A stretch of 54,544 bases of DNA from Synergistaceae bacterium (GCA_017445405.1 JAFSUD010000047.1:1-54544), one strand, 5' to 3'. Positions 1-11,286 are shown, numbered from the stretch's first letter. Notes: generated from the sequence alone by a model not told the origin. Numbers and translations: made by a program.

Positions 1-2280
1 CACGAAATGGCAAGAGACATTGACGCTCTGGCGGAGTACTTCGCGAAGAACAATCTGCGTTACGGAGGCTTCTCACCCAACCTCTTGCAGCTGATAAAGA
101 ATGATCCCCGCTTCAACTTCAAGGCTGCTTTCATGGGAGGAGATTCTGTCTCTCACCTCTTCAATGAAAACTACGACATGATAACTATTTACGCCTCAAG
201 TGAAGCCGGGCCGATCTGTATATTTTGGATTGACAAGCCTTATGACATCACCCCGGCCGGATACAACGTCAGCGGGCTTGATATAGTGCTCCTCGACGAA
301 AAGGGCAGACCGTCCGATGAAGGCATTATCTGTTTCAGCCTTCCCTACTTCAGAGGCTACACGAATGACAACAAAGCATCATCTTTCACCGGGATTAACG
401 GCAGGAAATATTTTGTCGGTTCGGACTGGGTGAGACGCGGCAAGGATGGACTGTATACAGTTCTCGGACGCACTGACGACATGGTCAAGATAACCGGAAA
501 CCGTGTCAGCCTTAAGGGACTCGCGGCGGCCATCAAACGCATTCTCAATCTTGATTTCTGTTACGTCAGCGTCATCATCAGGAACGGCGTAAAGCTCCTC
601 GCTGCGTACTACATGGCGGATAAGGAACTCGACACTTCGGCGGCAAATTCCACCCTGCGCGAACACCTGCCAAACTACATGACCATAGCGTGGTTCATCA
701 GAATTGACCATGTCCCGATAAACGCGAACGGCAAAGTTGATGCTCATGCTTTCCCGAAGCCTGATTTGTCGCTGAGGCCCTCTCCGTACATCAAGCCCGT
801 GAACTCTGTGCAGAAGACGATGTGTGAGGCAATAAGGCATGTGCTCGGGCTTGAGGGCAGCGTTGGGATTGATGATGACTTCTTCATGCTTGGAGGCGAC
901 TCCATCGGGGCAATACAGGTAGTGCTGCGCTGCGGAATTGCTGGGCTTTCTGTGCAGATGATCTACGAGGGCAGGACGGCAAGGAAGATTTCTGCGCTGC
1001 TCGAACAGGCGGCGAACTCACAGCACGAAGGGAGCGGAGATGTTCCCCTGAACGTGATACAGCTCTACATGATGGACGAGATCAAGAAACATGCGGGCGT
1101 TCCGACGCTGAACGTTCCCTTCAGAATCAACATTAAGCCGGATGTAGATTTGTGGGAACTCTCACGGGCCATCAGTGAAGCGGTGAAAGCACACCCGATA
1201 TTGTCGAGCGTGGTTGCTGAGAGGAACGGGCGGTACGTTTTCGAGCACAGGGCAGAGTTTGAGCGTGAGATACCCGTTGAGGAAATGACGGATGAAGAGC
1301 TTGATGCACAGATAGCCGACTTTGTGAGGCCGTTCACGTTTGACGGAGAGCCGCTGTTCCGGGGCAGGGTAATCAAGACTCCGACGCACAGGGCTGTACT
1401 ACTCGATATATGCCACGTAGTATGCGACGGCTGGTCGGCGGTACAGTTCATCTCCGACATTGTCGCGGCACTGAATGGTGAACGCTTGGAGCGGGATAAC
1501 ACCTTCGGGATTCTGCGTGAGGAAGCAGAGTACAGGGAGAGTGATTTGTTCGCGGCAGACATGGAGTATTTCGCCGGAGTCTGCAGGGGCGGGAACTGGA
1601 GCACACTTCCCAAACAGGATCACATCACCGGCGAGAACACGAGCGCAGAGACTTACGAGGAGTTTTCTTTTGCGAGGGATGACGCGGAGAGGATCAGCGG
1701 GAAATACGGGCTTGGCAGAAACGGCTTCTACATTGCTGCTGCGGCTATGGCTATGTCTGCCTGCAACAACTCCGAAGATGTGATGTTCACGTGGACTTGG
1801 CACGGAAGAGCTGACGACAGGAGGTTAAAGGCCGTCGGAGTGTTCATCAAGTACCTTCCTGTTGCGCTTCACCTGACGGACGGAGTAACGCTGTCTGCAT
1901 TGTTTGAGGAGATAAGCACGCAGATTAAGGAGGGTATCTCTCACGGCAGAGTCTCGTACTGTGATGAAGAAGTTTACGGCGATGATTTGCTGCTCTGCCT
2001 CCTGTATCAGGGAGATATTTACGAGCACCTCGAGGACAGCAGCGTAATCGAGAGCCTGGAGGCTATCCCTCTGAACAATCTTACCTGCGATAACGCGCTC
2101 AACGTGGAGATTCTCGACGCAAAGACGGAGTACGGAGTCTCGCTCGGCTACAACGGGAAGCTGTACGACGAGGCGAGCATGAAGAGATTTGCGGGGCTGT
2201 TCTGCAGGGCGTGTGAGCTTATGCTGACGATGGAGGAGCACACAGCAATATCTGCCGTCAGGAAGCAGCTTCTGCAATAA
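1..2280 (+). CDS. Non-ribosomal peptide synthetase, 3' part (A-PCP-C), truncated by window edge
   Basis: Activates an amino acid as its adenylate, loads it on a carrier domain and condenses it. The frame is open from base 1 and the first ATG (position 7) lies inside an adenylation domain, so the true start is outside the window. Numbering from that ATG: the A-domain C-terminal half includes GRTDD (154-158) and the A10 lysine motif NANGK (239-243); a PCP with GGDS, carrier Ser299; then a condensation domain from about 340 to the end with CHVVCDG (469-475), a variant of HHxxxDG keeping the catalytic second His470 and Asp474. The protein ends in a C domain with no TE or reductase, so release or continuation needs a partner protein. 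Substrate cannot be read because the specificity core is mostly upstream. A hairpin follows the stop. Confidence 0.9.
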   Translation, partial: HEMARDIDALAEYFAKNNLRYGGFSPNLLQLIKNDPRFNFKAAFMGGDSVSHLFNENYDMITIYASSEAGPICIFWIDKPYDITPAGYNVSGLDIVLLDEKGRPSDEGIICFSLPYFRGYTNDNKASSFTGINGRKYFVGSDWVRRGKDGLYTVLGRTDDMVKITGNRVSLKGLAAAIKRILNLDFCYVSVIIRNGVKLLAAYYMADKELDTSAANSTLREHLPNYMTIAWFIRIDHVPINANGKVDAHAFPKPDLSLRPSPYIKPVNSVQKTMCEAIRHVLGLEGSVGIDDDFFMLGGDSIGAIQVVLRCGIAGLSVQMIYEGRTARKISALLEQAANSQHEGSGDVPLNVIQLYMMDEIKKHAGVPTLNVPFRINIKPDVDLWELSRAISEAVKAHPILSSVVAERNGRYVFEHRAEFEREIPVEEMTDEELDAQIADFVRPFTFDGEPLFRGRVIKTPTHRAVLLDICHVVCDGWSAVQFISDIVAALNGERLERDNTFGILREEAEYRESDLFAADMEYFAGVCRGGNWSTLPKQDHITGENTSAETYEEFSFARDDAERISGKYGLGRNGFYIAAAAMAMSACNNSEDVMFTWTWHGRADDRRLKAVGVFIKYLPVALHLTDGVTLSALFEEISTQIKEGISHGRVSYCDEEVYGDDLLLCLLYQGDIYEHLEDSSVIESLEAIPLNNLTCDNALNVEILDAKTEYGVSLGYNGKLYDEASMKRFAGLFCRACELMLTMEEHTAISAVRKQLLQ

Positions 2281-2304
2281 GCGACGCCATTAACCGCATA
2301 AAAA

Positions 2305-2336
2305 TATCCCCCCGACTTGTTGACGAGGGGATTTAT
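2305..2336. terminator. Bidirectional terminator between the NRPS gene and the V-ATPase operon
   Basis: An ATCCCC / GGGGAT stem lies between the two convergent genes. Read on the minus strand it is followed by ATATTTTTAT, which suits the end of the ATPase operon; on the plus strand it is followed by a weaker ATTTATCTTG. Confidence 0.6.
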
Positions 2337-2348
2337 CTTGTTATCTCG

Positions 2349-2969
2349 TTACGCTGAGACAATCTCCTTAATCTTCATCAGTCTGCTCAATGTGGATCTC
2401 TCCTGTTCATCGAGCTTCATGCTGATGTAGCGTATCGTCTCGGCCAAGTTCGGAATCATCACGTACTCCAGAGCATTAACGCGTCTTCTTGTGCGCTCAA
2501 TCTCTCCCGCCATGAGCCTAATTGCCTTCTCCTCAGCAGCCAGATGAAGCAGCCTCACAATCAGCTTGCTGAACTGCTCCAGAGCGGCATCAAGCAGCAG
2601 CGGCACATTGACGAAGCCGTAATTTACGGGGTTGCCCTCCTGCTTAACGTCGTACTCCGGAACCATGACGCTCATCACGTTATGCCACTCGACAGTCAGA
2701 GTCGACTTCGCACCCGGAAAGATTAACGCCTGCTCCAGAATCTCCGGTGTCGTCTGCGCTCTCGACAGCACAAACGTCCCGTAGCACTCCGCTAACTCCT
2801 TCTCGACCTCTTCACGCAGCTCTTTTCCTGCTCGGGCCTTCTCCAAGAACGCCTTGATGAGTGCGTCCTGCTTGTCCTTCAGGAGCTTGTGTCCGCGCTT
2901 GGCCACAGAGAGTCTCTTCTTGAGCCTTGAGAGCTCCATTCGGTTTGGGTTGACATTGATGCGTGCCAT
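2349..2969 (-). CDS. atpD: V-type ATP synthase subunit D (central stalk)
   Basis: Central rotor stalk subunit of the V/A-type ATPase that, with F, couples rotation of the A3B3 head to the membrane ring. The 206-residue length is normal. The N-terminus (NPNRMELSRLKKRL) is the family signature and long helices at both ends form the expected coiled coil, with the conserved RRRVNALEYV segment near residue 160. It is the last gene of the minus-strand operon, 15 bp after subunit B, and a terminator hairpin follows. Confidence 0.96.
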   Translation of the reverse strand: MARINVNPNRMELSRLKKRLSVAKRGHKLLKDKQDALIKAFLEKARAGKELREEVEKELAECYGTFVLSRAQTTPEILEQALIFPGAKSTLTVEWHNVMSVMVPEYDVKQEGNPVNYGFVNVPLLLDAALEQFSKLIVRLLHLAAEEKAIRLMAGEIERTRRRVNALEYVMIPNLAETIRYISMKLDEQERSTLSRLMKIKEIVSA

Positions 2970-2984
2970 CCGTCAATCCCTCCC

Positions 2985-4388
2985 CTACTCTGCCTTCTCT
3001 GCTTTGGCCTTCAGTAACGGCTGCAAGTACTTCTCGATGTATGCGTCTCTGATTCTCTTGAGTTCCTTCACAGGAATCATCGTGAGCAAGTCCCACCCGA
3101 GCTGGAGGGTCTCCTGAATCGTCCTGTTCTCGTACTCTCCCTGACGCACATACTTGTCCTCGAACACGTCCGCAAACTTCGCAAACGCCTTGTCCTCGTC
3201 AGACAGTGCACCTTCGCCCAGAATGACCGCAAGCTCTTTAGCCTCTTTGCCTCTCGCGTATGCCGCAAAAAGCTGGTTCATCAAGTCTGCGTGATCCTCG
3301 CGTGTCTTGCCCTTGCCGATGCCCTTATCCTTCAGACGTGAAAGCGAAGGCATGACATCAACCGGCGGATATATGCCCTGACGGTGAAGGCTTCTGCTGA
3401 GGATGATTTGTCCCTCAGTGATGTAGCCCGTAAGGTCGGGGATGGGGTGTGTCTTGTCGTCTTCTGGCATTGTGAGAATCGGAATCTGCGTGATTGAGCC
3501 TGATTTGCCCTTGAGCCTTCCTGCACGCTCATACATTGTCGCAAGGTCGGTGTACAGATAGCCAGGATAACCGCGACGACCGGGAACTTCCTTGCGTGCC
3601 GCCGAAATCTCGCGCAGAGCCTCGCAGTAGTTCGTGAGGTCGGTCAAGATGACGACGACGTGCATATTGCACTCGAACGCTAGGTACTCCGCAGCGGTGA
3701 GAGCGATTCTCGGGGTAGAGATTCTCTCGATTGCGGGGTCGTCAGCAAGGTTGATGTAGAGAACTGTGCGCTGTAATGCTCCCGTCCTCCTGAAGTCCTC
3801 CATGAAGAACGACGCTTCCTCGAACGTGATACCCATTGCCGCGAACACAACCGCGAAATCCTCATGTCCGCTGATGACCGTAGCCTGACGCGCAATCTGT
3901 GCCGCCATTCTGTTATGGGGAAGTCCTGACGCTGAGAATATCGGGAGCTTCTGGCCTCTGACCATCGGGTTAAGGCCGTCGATCGTCGATATTCCGGTCT
4001 GTATGAACTCCGAAGGGTAGTCGCGCGAGAACGGGTTCATCGGCATTCCGTTAATGTCGAGGTTCTGCTCAGGGATGAGTGCTGCTCCGCCGTCGATAGG
4101 CTCACCGCGTCCGTTGAAGACTCGTCCTAGCATGTCCTTAGACACGGGCAGGGTCAAAACCTTACCGATGAAGCGTACCTTTGTGTCCTCGTTCTCGATT
4201 CCTGATGTGCCCTCGAAGACCTGAACCAACGCTCTATCCTTCTCTATCTCAAGGACTCTGCCTCTGCGCTTCTCGCCGTTGCCGAGCGTGATTTCTACCA
4301 GCTCATCAAAGCGTACGTCCTGAGTCTTCTCGACCATCATAAGCGGGCCGGAAATGCTTGATATTGTCCTGTACTCTCTAGGCAGCAT
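2985..4388 (-). CDS. atpB: V-type ATP synthase subunit B (non-catalytic head)
   Basis: Regulatory nucleotide-binding subunit that alternates with A in the soluble A3B3 head. The sequence matches the family end to end ([15 protein letters not shown] near the N-terminus; [37 protein letters not shown]). As is usual for B subunits the P-loop is replaced (SASGLPHN). I place the start at the ATG at 4388, which has GGAGG eight bases upstream, rather than at the in-frame GTG at 4397. It overlaps the end of subunit A by 11 bp, consistent with translational coupling. Confidence 0.96.
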   Translation of the reverse strand: MLPREYRTISSISGPLMMVEKTQDVRFDELVEITLGNGEKRRGRVLEIEKDRALVQVFEGTSGIENEDTKVRFIGKVLTLPVSKDMLGRVFNGRGEPIDGGAALIPEQNLDINGMPMNPFSRDYPSEFIQTGISTIDGLNPMVRGQKLPIFSASGLPHNRMAAQIARQATVISGHEDFAVVFAAMGITFEEASFFMEDFRRTGALQRTVLYINLADDPAIERISTPRIALTAAEYLAFECNMHVVVILTDLTNYCEALREISAARKEVPGRRGYPGYLYTDLATMYERAGRLKGKSGSITQIPILTMPEDDKTHPIPDLTGYITEGQIILSRSLHRQGIYPPVDVMPSLSRLKDKGIGKGKTREDHADLMNQLFAAYARGKEAKELAVILGEGALSDEDKAFAKFADVFEDKYVRQGEYENRTIQETLQLGWDLLTMIPVKELKRIRDAYIEKYLQPLLKAKAEKAE

Positions 4389-6171
4389 TGTTCTCACCTC
4401 CGACGGGCACTATCCCGTTAATCTGCTCCTTGATGGTATCCTCGAGCTTGTCGATCTGGGCAATATCTTTCTCTTCAAGGTAGCGCATTCTCGCAATCTG
4501 CTCACGGACGGGCAGGTTGAAGAGCTTGTTCATGGGCGCGCCCTTGTGAAGTGCATCGAGTCCTGCGTGGTGGAAGTTCACGATTGTGCGTAACATCTTG
4601 AACTGCTTATCCATCGACGCGTAAGTATCTATCTCGTGGAACGCGTTCTGGTGGAGGAAGTCCTCACGAAGAGATTTCGCGGTCTCCATGACCATGCGCT
4701 CATCACGTGAAAGCGCATCGATTCCGACGAGCCTCACTATTTCGTTGAGCTGCGACTCCTGCTCGAGAAGCCCCATCGCCTCAACACGAAGCCCGCTCCA
4801 CTGGTCGTCAAACTTCTCGTCCCAGTACGGATCGAGTCTCTCTGTGTAGAGCGAGTAGCTGTTGAGCCAGTTGATCGCTGGGAAGTGCCTCTGGTACGCA
4901 AGGTTTGCATCGAGTCCCCAGAACACCTTCGTAACGCGTAATGTGTTCTGCGTAACAGGCTCGGAAAGGTCTCCGCCGGGAGGTGATACTGCCCCGATAA
5001 CGGTGATGCTTCCCTCTCTGCCGTCCTTGCCGTTGACGATGCAGCGTCCTGCTCTCTCGTAGAAGCTCGCAAGACGTGTACCCAGATACGCGGGGTATCC
5101 TTCTTCGCCGGGCATTTCCTCGAGACGGCCGGACATTTCGCGGAGTGCCTCTGCCCAGCGCGACGTACTGTCCGCCATCAGTGCCACCGAGTAGCCCATG
5201 TCGCGGTAATACTCCGCAAGCGTGATTGCTGTGTAGACGCTCGCCTCACGTGCAGCAACGGGCATGTTCGACGTGTTCGCAATAAGCGTAGTCCTCTTCA
5301 TGAGGGGCTGGCCTGTCTGCGGGTCGTCAAGCTCAGGGAACTCGAGGAGAACGTCAGTCATCTCGTTTCCGCGCTCACCACATCCGACATACACGACTAT
5401 CTGAGCCTGCGCCCACTTCGCGAACTGGTGCTGAATGACCGTCTTACCTGAACCGAAAGGCCCGGGCACGCACGCTGTCCCTCCGAGTGCGACGGGGAAG
5501 AACGCATCAACGACTCTCTGTCCCGTCGTCATGGGGACGTTGGGAGCGAGACGGGTCTTCACCGGACGAGGCCTTCTGACCGGCCAACGCTGGAGCATCT
5601 TTACTTCGTGCTTCGTACCGTTGTCGTCGATGACCGCGATAACGTCCTCGACAGTGTGCTCGCCCTTCTCGATCTTCGCAACCTTGCCCTTTACGCCGTT
5701 GGGCACCATGATTCTGTGCTCGACTACTACGGTCTCCTGAACTGTGCCGAGTATGTCGCCAGCAATCACTTCATCGCCGACCTTGACCTTCGGGGTGAAG
5801 TCCCACTTCTTGCTGCGGTCAATCGCGGGGACGCTGATTCCTCGCGAGATGTAGGGACTCTTGGCCGCGTTCTCGATAAGCTCGAGCGGTCTCTGAATCC
5901 CGTCGTAGAACTGCTCAATGATCCCCGGCCCAAGCTCTACGCTCAGGGGTTCTCCCATCGACACTACAGGCTCTCCGGGCATAAGGCCGCTGGTCTCCTC
6001 GTAGACCTGAATCGATGCCTTGTCGCCGTTGACCTCCAGTATTTCGCCGACGAGTCCGAGTTCGCCGATATGCACAACGTCCTGCATACTTGCGCCCTCC
6101 ATCCCGCCAGCTACGACAAGAGAGCCGGAGATTCTCTCTATTACTCCTTTAACTTCTTTCTTCTCTGGCAT
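4378..6171 (-). CDS. atpA: V-type ATP synthase subunit A (catalytic head)
   Basis: Catalytic subunit that hydrolyses or makes ATP. The 597-residue length is typical. Walker A is GPFGSGKT at residues 237-244; the non-homologous A-type insertion lies at about 110-200; later conserved blocks include [12 protein letters not shown] and [14 protein letters not shown] (Walker B region) and [13 protein letters not shown]. Lies between F (48 bp upstream) and B (overlap). Confidence 0.97.
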   Translation of the reverse strand: MPEKKEVKGVIERISGSLVVAGGMEGASMQDVVHIGELGLVGEILEVNGDKASIQVYEETSGLMPGEPVVSMGEPLSVELGPGIIEQFYDGIQRPLELIENAAKSPYISRGISVPAIDRSKKWDFTPKVKVGDEVIAGDILGTVQETVVVEHRIMVPNGVKGKVAKIEKGEHTVEDVIAVIDDNGTKHEVKMLQRWPVRRPRPVKTRLAPNVPMTTGQRVVDAFFPVALGGTACVPGPFGSGKTVIQHQFAKWAQAQIVVYVGCGERGNEMTDVLLEFPELDDPQTGQPLMKRTTLIANTSNMPVAAREASVYTAITLAEYYRDMGYSVALMADSTSRWAEALREMSGRLEEMPGEEGYPAYLGTRLASFYERAGRCIVNGKDGREGSITVIGAVSPPGGDLSEPVTQNTLRVTKVFWGLDANLAYQRHFPAINWLNSYSLYTERLDPYWDEKFDDQWSGLRVEAMGLLEQESQLNEIVRLVGIDALSRDERMVMETAKSLREDFLHQNAFHEIDTYASMDKQFKMLRTIVNFHHAGLDALHKGAPMNKLFNLPVREQIARMRYLEEKDIAQIDKLEDTIKEQINGIVPVGGENNAA

Positions 6172-6219
6172 TTAATATCTCCCGCTTTTGTTTAGTCCGT
6201 TTATTGTCTTCATCATCTA

Positions 6220-6552
6220 TTACCTTTCCGCAAATATGTCCATACCTACGGCCTTCTCTACGCTGCCCCTGATTGAGGCGAGTCCTGCCCCTGTTGCTCC
6301 TGAAGGGCCAGGCACAGGCAAGACGCTTGTATGGTAGTTGTCGTTGACTTCCTCGACTTTGCGGGTGAACTCGACAAACAAATCTTCCTGAATGAACACT
6401 ACTGCGTAATCCTCGCGCGCCAGCTTCTCAAGCTCGGCCTCGAACGTGTTCCGCGTCTCAGGAGTCAGAATCACGCTCTTCACTCCGACAGCCTGAAACG
6501 GCAAGGCCATCTCGTAGCTGCCTATCGCTGCCATCGGTCTATCATTTGCCAT
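6220..6552 (-). CDS. atpF: V-type ATP synthase subunit F
   Basis: Small central-stalk subunit (110 aa) binding D. The Rossmann-like pattern is visible: a short strand with ranges such as IGSYEMALPFQAVG at the start and DYAVVFIQEDLF in the middle. Its ATG overlaps the stop of subunit C by one base (TAATG), implying coupled translation, and a GGAGG-like Shine-Dalgarno lies within the end of subunit C. Position between C and A is the standard order. Confidence 0.92.
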   Translation of the reverse strand: MANDRPMAAIGSYEMALPFQAVGVKSVILTPETRNTFEAELEKLAREDYAVVFIQEDLFVEFTRKVEEVNDNYHTSVLPVPGPSGATGAGLASIRGSVEKAVGMDIFAER

Positions 6553-7544
6553 TACTTCAGCAGCCTCCTTCCGAACTCCCTATCAAGCCCGCCAGCCACG
6601 CACACAAGAGCCACGCGCATATTTCTCGCTTCCGCCTCTTTCGTGAGCATGAACAGCAGGACGTTCGCCGGAGAGTCCATCGAGTACTTCGCTGACTCCA
6701 AGACCTTCAGCAGGTAGTCATCAAGAGCCTTCGACACGTCGGACAACGCGGCCTTCATGTCGTTCTGCTCAGTGAGTGCAGAGAGCACAGACCCAATGTC
6801 AGTGTAGGAGAGAATCCTGCTCCATGTCTCCTGCGGCTCAGTGAGGAGCTTGGCCACGTCGTCAGCACGGATAGTTCCTCCGTCGTGGAAGAATGGCAGT
6901 GCTTTAGCAGGGTCATAGTTCATCCTCGCGAGACGCACCGCACTCTTGAGGTTCTCCGCGTCGATTCTGGCCTTCACCCAGTTCACTACTTCAGGCATCT
7001 TGAGGTCTTCAGCAACCTTCAGCATTGCCCTGAACATCTGGTGATCTATGACCAGCTCCACAGCCTGAGCACTCTTCGCTGCCTCCCACACCTGCCAGCA
7101 CTGAGGGATTAAGTCAGTGAGGCCGTAGGGCAGGAAGCCGTACTCTTCCGTCTCGATTGCGTTCGTGAGTTCCTCTGTGTCAATCGTGCCGAGCTTCGAG
7201 AGCAAATCGTAACGCCGTCCCTCTAACTCTCCGCCCCTGACCTTGAACAAACCCTTCAGCAACACTTTGACGTTGTGGAAGTCGTAGGGCAGCCTGAAAA
7301 TGTCTAGCAGCTCTTTATCGGGCACAAACGACTTCAGCTCCTCACATGTCGCGAGAATCTCCGAGTCTATGGCCTTGTCGAAGCTGCTTCCTGCCTGCGA
7401 GATCCACTGAGAGTATGATGTCTCACCGAGTGCCTTCACAGCGTCATCAATTCCTGCGCTGTCCATCAAACGCGAGAAGAATGCCGAGTCCAGTATGTGA
7501 TTCTCCATACCCCGCAAACGTGCCACGGTGTATACGTAACTCAC
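6552..7544 (-). CDS. atpC: V-type ATP synthase subunit C
   Basis: Socket subunit that joins the central stalk to the membrane ring. At 330 aa it has the usual length and the all-helical three-fold repeat of the family; the N-terminal SYVYTVARLRGMENHIL is characteristic, and PYDFHNVKVLLKG is a conserved internal block. It lies 15 bp after subunit E and overlaps subunit F by one base. Confidence 0.94.
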   Translation of the reverse strand: MSYVYTVARLRGMENHILDSAFFSRLMDSAGIDDAVKALGETSYSQWISQAGSSFDKAIDSEILATCEELKSFVPDKELLDIFRLPYDFHNVKVLLKGLFKVRGGELEGRRYDLLSKLGTIDTEELTNAIETEEYGFLPYGLTDLIPQCWQVWEAAKSAQAVELVIDHQMFRAMLKVAEDLKMPEVVNWVKARIDAENLKSAVRLARMNYDPAKALPFFHDGGTIRADDVAKLLTEPQETWSRILSYTDIGSVLSALTEQNDMKAALSDVSKALDDYLLKVLESAKYSMDSPANVLLFMLTKEAEARNMRVALVCVAGGLDREFGRRLLK

Positions 7545-7559
7545 GCCCTCAGCACCTCC

Positions 7560-8138
7560 TTACGCAAATAACCGCTTCACTACTTCGGTCTCTATGTCTG
7601 CGCGCGCGTCGGCTATCAGCATCTCCCATGAACAGTTGGTGTCTATCTTGTCGTTCCTGAGTATGAATCCTCCGGCGATGGGGAGTCTCTCTCCGGCAAG
7701 AGTGAGCGACGTGTTATGCGATGCGTTGTAGCCGTCGAGCCATCTCTGGTCGAGGTGCTTCTCGTTCTTCCCGACGTAGACCACTTCATGACCGGTTACT
7801 GAGGCCTGAGCCATGAGCTTATCTGCGAACTTCACGTACTTGTCCGGTGCCATCTCGACCATCTGCTTTAGCGAAGCCTCGAATGCCTCACTCATCAGAC
7901 GCTGACGAACGCCCAAGTCAACACGTTTCGCATCAAGTTCCGCAACTATCTCGCGGCGTTTCAGGACTTCAGGCTCCTCCTTTGCGAGACGGGCAGCATA
8001 TGAGTCTTGGACGGTCTTGATTTCTGCGTTGACCTTGCGGCTTATCTCACGGACTTTCTCGTCGTTCTCTGCCTCGAGTGCCTTAATCTGCGCCTGCGAA
8101 TCTGCCTTGATTTTTGCTTTGATGTCTGCAAGTGCCAT
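7560..8138 (-). CDS. atpE: V-type ATP synthase subunit E (peripheral stalk)
   Basis: Peripheral stalk (stator) subunit pairing with the H/G-type helix protein. The N-terminal half is a charged coiled coil, the C-terminal half a globular head; GGFILRNDKIDTNCSWE near the end is the conserved head motif. I choose the ATG at 8138 because AGGTG sits six bases upstream; an in-frame GTG at 8147 would add three residues but has a poorer ribosome site. 18 bp separate it from subunit K. Confidence 0.92.
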   Translation of the reverse strand: MALADIKAKIKADSQAQIKALEAENDEKVREISRKVNAEIKTVQDSYAARLAKEEPEVLKRREIVAELDAKRVDLGVRQRLMSEAFEASLKQMVEMAPDKYVKFADKLMAQASVTGHEVVYVGKNEKHLDQRWLDGYNASHNTSLTLAGERLPIAGGFILRNDKIDTNCSWEMLIADARADIETEVVKRLFA

Positions 8139-8156
8139 TGTCAACACCTGCCCTGT

Positions 8157-8755
<599 letters not shown>

Positions 8756-10753
8756 TCATGCCCTCACGTTTACGTATTCCTGTGAGAGCGTCAACGGGGT
8801 GAACGGTTCTCCGCCTCCCGAATAAAACTTGCCGAAAAATTCCACATACTGAAGCCTCAAGGGGTGAACGAATGAGCCTAGTATGTTTATTGCAATGCTG
8901 AAGATATGCCCGCCGATTATCACGACCACTGCAACGAGCCAGCCGACATACGGAATATCTGCGGCCAAGCCTCCGAGAAGGTTAATGACCATTCCGATAA
9001 CTGCCGAACCGAAGCCCAATGCTAACAGTCTGCTGTAGCTGAGAATATCTCCTAAGTATGACGTTGAGCCGTAAAGCGCAAGGAAGCCGTTTATGACTTT
9101 CTTGAAGATGTTAGGCTCACCTTTGCCCGCGTACAGGAAAATGATTACTGCACCGAGTCCTGCCATTCCTCCGCCGACCTGCACAAAATGAGGGGGCAGC
9201 ATTCCGCCGAGTCCGACTCCGTAGAGGCACAGTCCCACGATCAGCAAGAACCACGATATGTCATTCCCGATCGCGTCGATGAACTCGCCGTGCCTGAGCT
9301 TGTCGTAAGCTGCTATCAGCAGTCCGAACATCAGGTGAATCACGCCGAGCAGCAACGAAATACCCAGCACCTGCATGGGATTAGTCATCGGGTCAACGAG
9401 CATCAATGAGTTCTTGAGCGGTATCAATGGCGGCAGGAACGAGTCAATGAAGTTCCCGAAGAACGAGCCGGAGATTACGCCGTAAATGAACGTAGAGACC
9501 GAGCAGAACAGGAACAGCCTTATGAAGTCCTTGACGCCCGGAGCAATCTTCCTGTACTTCCTGAAGACGTAGAGAATCGTCCCGAACACGACAAGAGCGT
9601 ACCCTGCATCACCTAAGCACATTCCGAAGAATACCCAGAAGAACGGCGCAAGTAACGGTGTCGGGTCAATTCCCCTGTAGGTCGGCGACGAATAAAGCTC
9701 CGTCAAAATGTTGAACGGCCTCACTGTGTCTCCGTTGTTGAGCAATGACGGCGGCTCGTCTTCCGGTGCAGGGTCAGAGTACGACAAATCTACGTCCGTG
9801 CCGATTGCCTCGACTGCCTGACGGAGACTCTCTGCCTTGTCCGCAGGTATCCAGAACTTCGTGAGCATCGTGCACTCGGTCGAGTCGCTCTTGGCCGTTC
9901 CGTTGTAGCGGGCAGATAAGCTGTTGTAGTAGTCAGAGAGCTTCTGCACCGTAGGGACGCATTCCTGTGCGAGGTCAGCAATCTTCTTTGCGAGGTCTGC
10001 TTCTCTGGCCTCAAGCTCAATCAATGAGGACTTGACCTTCTCGAGTTCATCCTCAGGAGTCCCCTTGAGGCTTGCCGGAACTTCCACTATTGAGAGTCCC
10101 TGTTTCGCGCAGACTTCACGAATCTCTGACTCGGCACTGCGCGCGTAAATCACTGCAGCATAAACTTCTTGGGCTTTCTCGTCGTAAGGTGCGATCACGA
10201 TTTCCGAGTCATCCTTGAACTTCGAGAGATCCCCGAGTGCTGCCTTGAACCCGCTGACGTTTGCAGCCTTCAGTGTCCCGACGAGGCCGGCAACTGTGCG
10301 GGTGCCTTCCGTAATAATTGAGAGCTGGTAAGGGAAGAAATCCAGCGCAGAAAGCAGTGATGCGTTCATCCTTGCTTCTGAGAGCTGAAGTCTCACGTTA
10401 CCTGTCTCTTGTTCGATTGAGCGTGTGGTTTCACAAACCGCCTTCAAATCTGTAGCTGCTGCCAGTTCCTCAAGCTCAGACATTGTAGCTTCAGGGCGTT
10501 CACCGAGCATTCTGTCAAGTGCAGGAATGGGGTCAACGTAGTGCGGAGTTAATGTCCTTGTCAGATAGCGTATATCCGAGAGCTTTTCGTCAGTCTTGGA
10601 GATTAAAGCCTCTACATCAGCGGGAGGAGCATAATTCTCTTCCTGAGTGCTAATGATTTGGCAAGCCCCGGAATTCTGGAGGACTGCGGCAATTTCTTCA
10701 TGAACGGATTTGTGATAATACAGCTCTGCCTTCTTAAGCCTGGCCACTCCCAT
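8756..10753 (-). CDS. atpI: V-type ATP synthase subunit I (membrane stator, a-subunit equivalent)
   Basis: Membrane half-channel subunit. 665 aa: an N-terminal cytoplasmic domain with coiled coils (to about residue 350), then seven or eight membrane helices. Conserved landmarks include PTPLLAPFFWVFFGMCLGDAGY, abbreviated here as LAPFFWVFFGMCLGDAGY, and the segment around SYLGDILSYSRLLALG, whose arginine is the one expected to face the ring carboxylate. The start overlaps the end of the H/G-type gene by 20 bp. Confidence 0.95.
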   Translation of the reverse strand: MGVARLKKAELYYHKSVHEEIAAVLQNSGACQIISTQEENYAPPADVEALISKTDEKLSDIRYLTRTLTPHYVDPIPALDRMLGERPEATMSELEELAAATDLKAVCETTRSIEQETGNVRLQLSEARMNASLLSALDFFPYQLSIITEGTRTVAGLVGTLKAANVSGFKAALGDLSKFKDDSEIVIAPYDEKAQEVYAAVIYARSAESEIREVCAKQGLSIVEVPASLKGTPEDELEKVKSSLIELEAREADLAKKIADLAQECVPTVQKLSDYYNSLSARYNGTAKSDSTECTMLTKFWIPADKAESLRQAVEAIGTDVDLSYSDPAPEDEPPSLLNNGDTVRPFNILTELYSSPTYRGIDPTPLLAPFFWVFFGMCLGDAGYALVVFGTILYVFRKYRKIAPGVKDFIRLFLFCSVSTFIYGVISGSFFGNFIDSFLPPLIPLKNSLMLVDPMTNPMQVLGISLLLGVIHLMFGLLIAAYDKLRHGEFIDAIGNDISWFLLIVGLCLYGVGLGGMLPPHFVQVGGGMAGLGAVIIFLYAGKGEPNIFKKVINGFLALYGSTSYLGDILSYSRLLALGFGSAVIGMVINLLGGLAADIPYVGWLVAVVVIIGGHIFSIAINILGSFVHPLRLQYVEFFGKFYSGGGEPFTPLTLSQEYVNVRA

Positions 10754-11069
10754 ATCTCTTCATCACCTCTTCCGTTATGAATGAAGCAGCCCCGGGTATT
10801 TTGCCCTTCTGCTTGTCGTAGAATGCCTTTGCATCGGCCTCACGCTTTGAGAGTATGCTCTTCGCTTTGGCTTCTGCTGCTTCTTCTGCCCTGCGGATCT
10901 TGTCTCTGAACTGACGGGCTGCATTCTGTCTTGCTTCCTTGAGGGAATTTTCTGCGTCCGCACTGGCGCGGTTAAGTTTCTTTGCAGCATCTTCCCTAGC
11001 CTTCAGCACTGCATTTGCAGCTTGTGTCTCAGCAGCTTTGATCTCGGCTATCGTTGAGTTGTCAGCCAT
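10734..11069 (-). CDS. V-type ATPase subunit H/G-type peripheral stalk helix protein
   Basis: 111-residue, almost wholly helical protein rich in Ala, Lys, Arg and Glu, with the repeating KAREDAAKKLNRASADAE-type pattern of the AhaH/NtpG family. It forms a heterodimeric coiled coil with subunit E in the stator. First gene of the operon: the ATG has AGGAGG about nine bases upstream, and a TTGAAT-16-TATAAT promoter lies 60-90 bp upstream. The family is poorly conserved, so assignment rests on composition plus position. Confidence 0.85.
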   Translation of the reverse strand: MADNSTIAEIKAAETQAANAVLKAREDAAKKLNRASADAENSLKEARQNAARQFRDKIRRAEEAAEAKAKSILSKREADAKAFYDKQKGKIPGAASFITEEVMKRYGSGQA

Positions 11070-11131
11070 GAAATTTCCACCTCCTGACTTGTCGAATATA
11101 AATGAAAACTTGTTGTTGGATAAACCCGATA

Positions 11132-11159
11132 ATTATACAAAAATTTCACGGTCATTCAA
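11132..11159 (-). promoter_or_regulatory. Promoter of the V-ATPase operon
   Basis: On the minus strand TTGAAT (11159-11154) and TATAAT (11137-11132) are separated by 16 bp. It points into the H/G-type gene with a leader of about 60 bases. Confidence 0.65.
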
Positions 11160-11286
11160 CCAGTAAAGCCGACGGACAAAAAGCAGATAATACATGAAGT
11201 TTACTAGTCATACTTTGACATTGCAGAAGGTGTTAGCTAAGATAATCACCTCAACACATAATTCAAAGAAGGTATCAATATATAAC

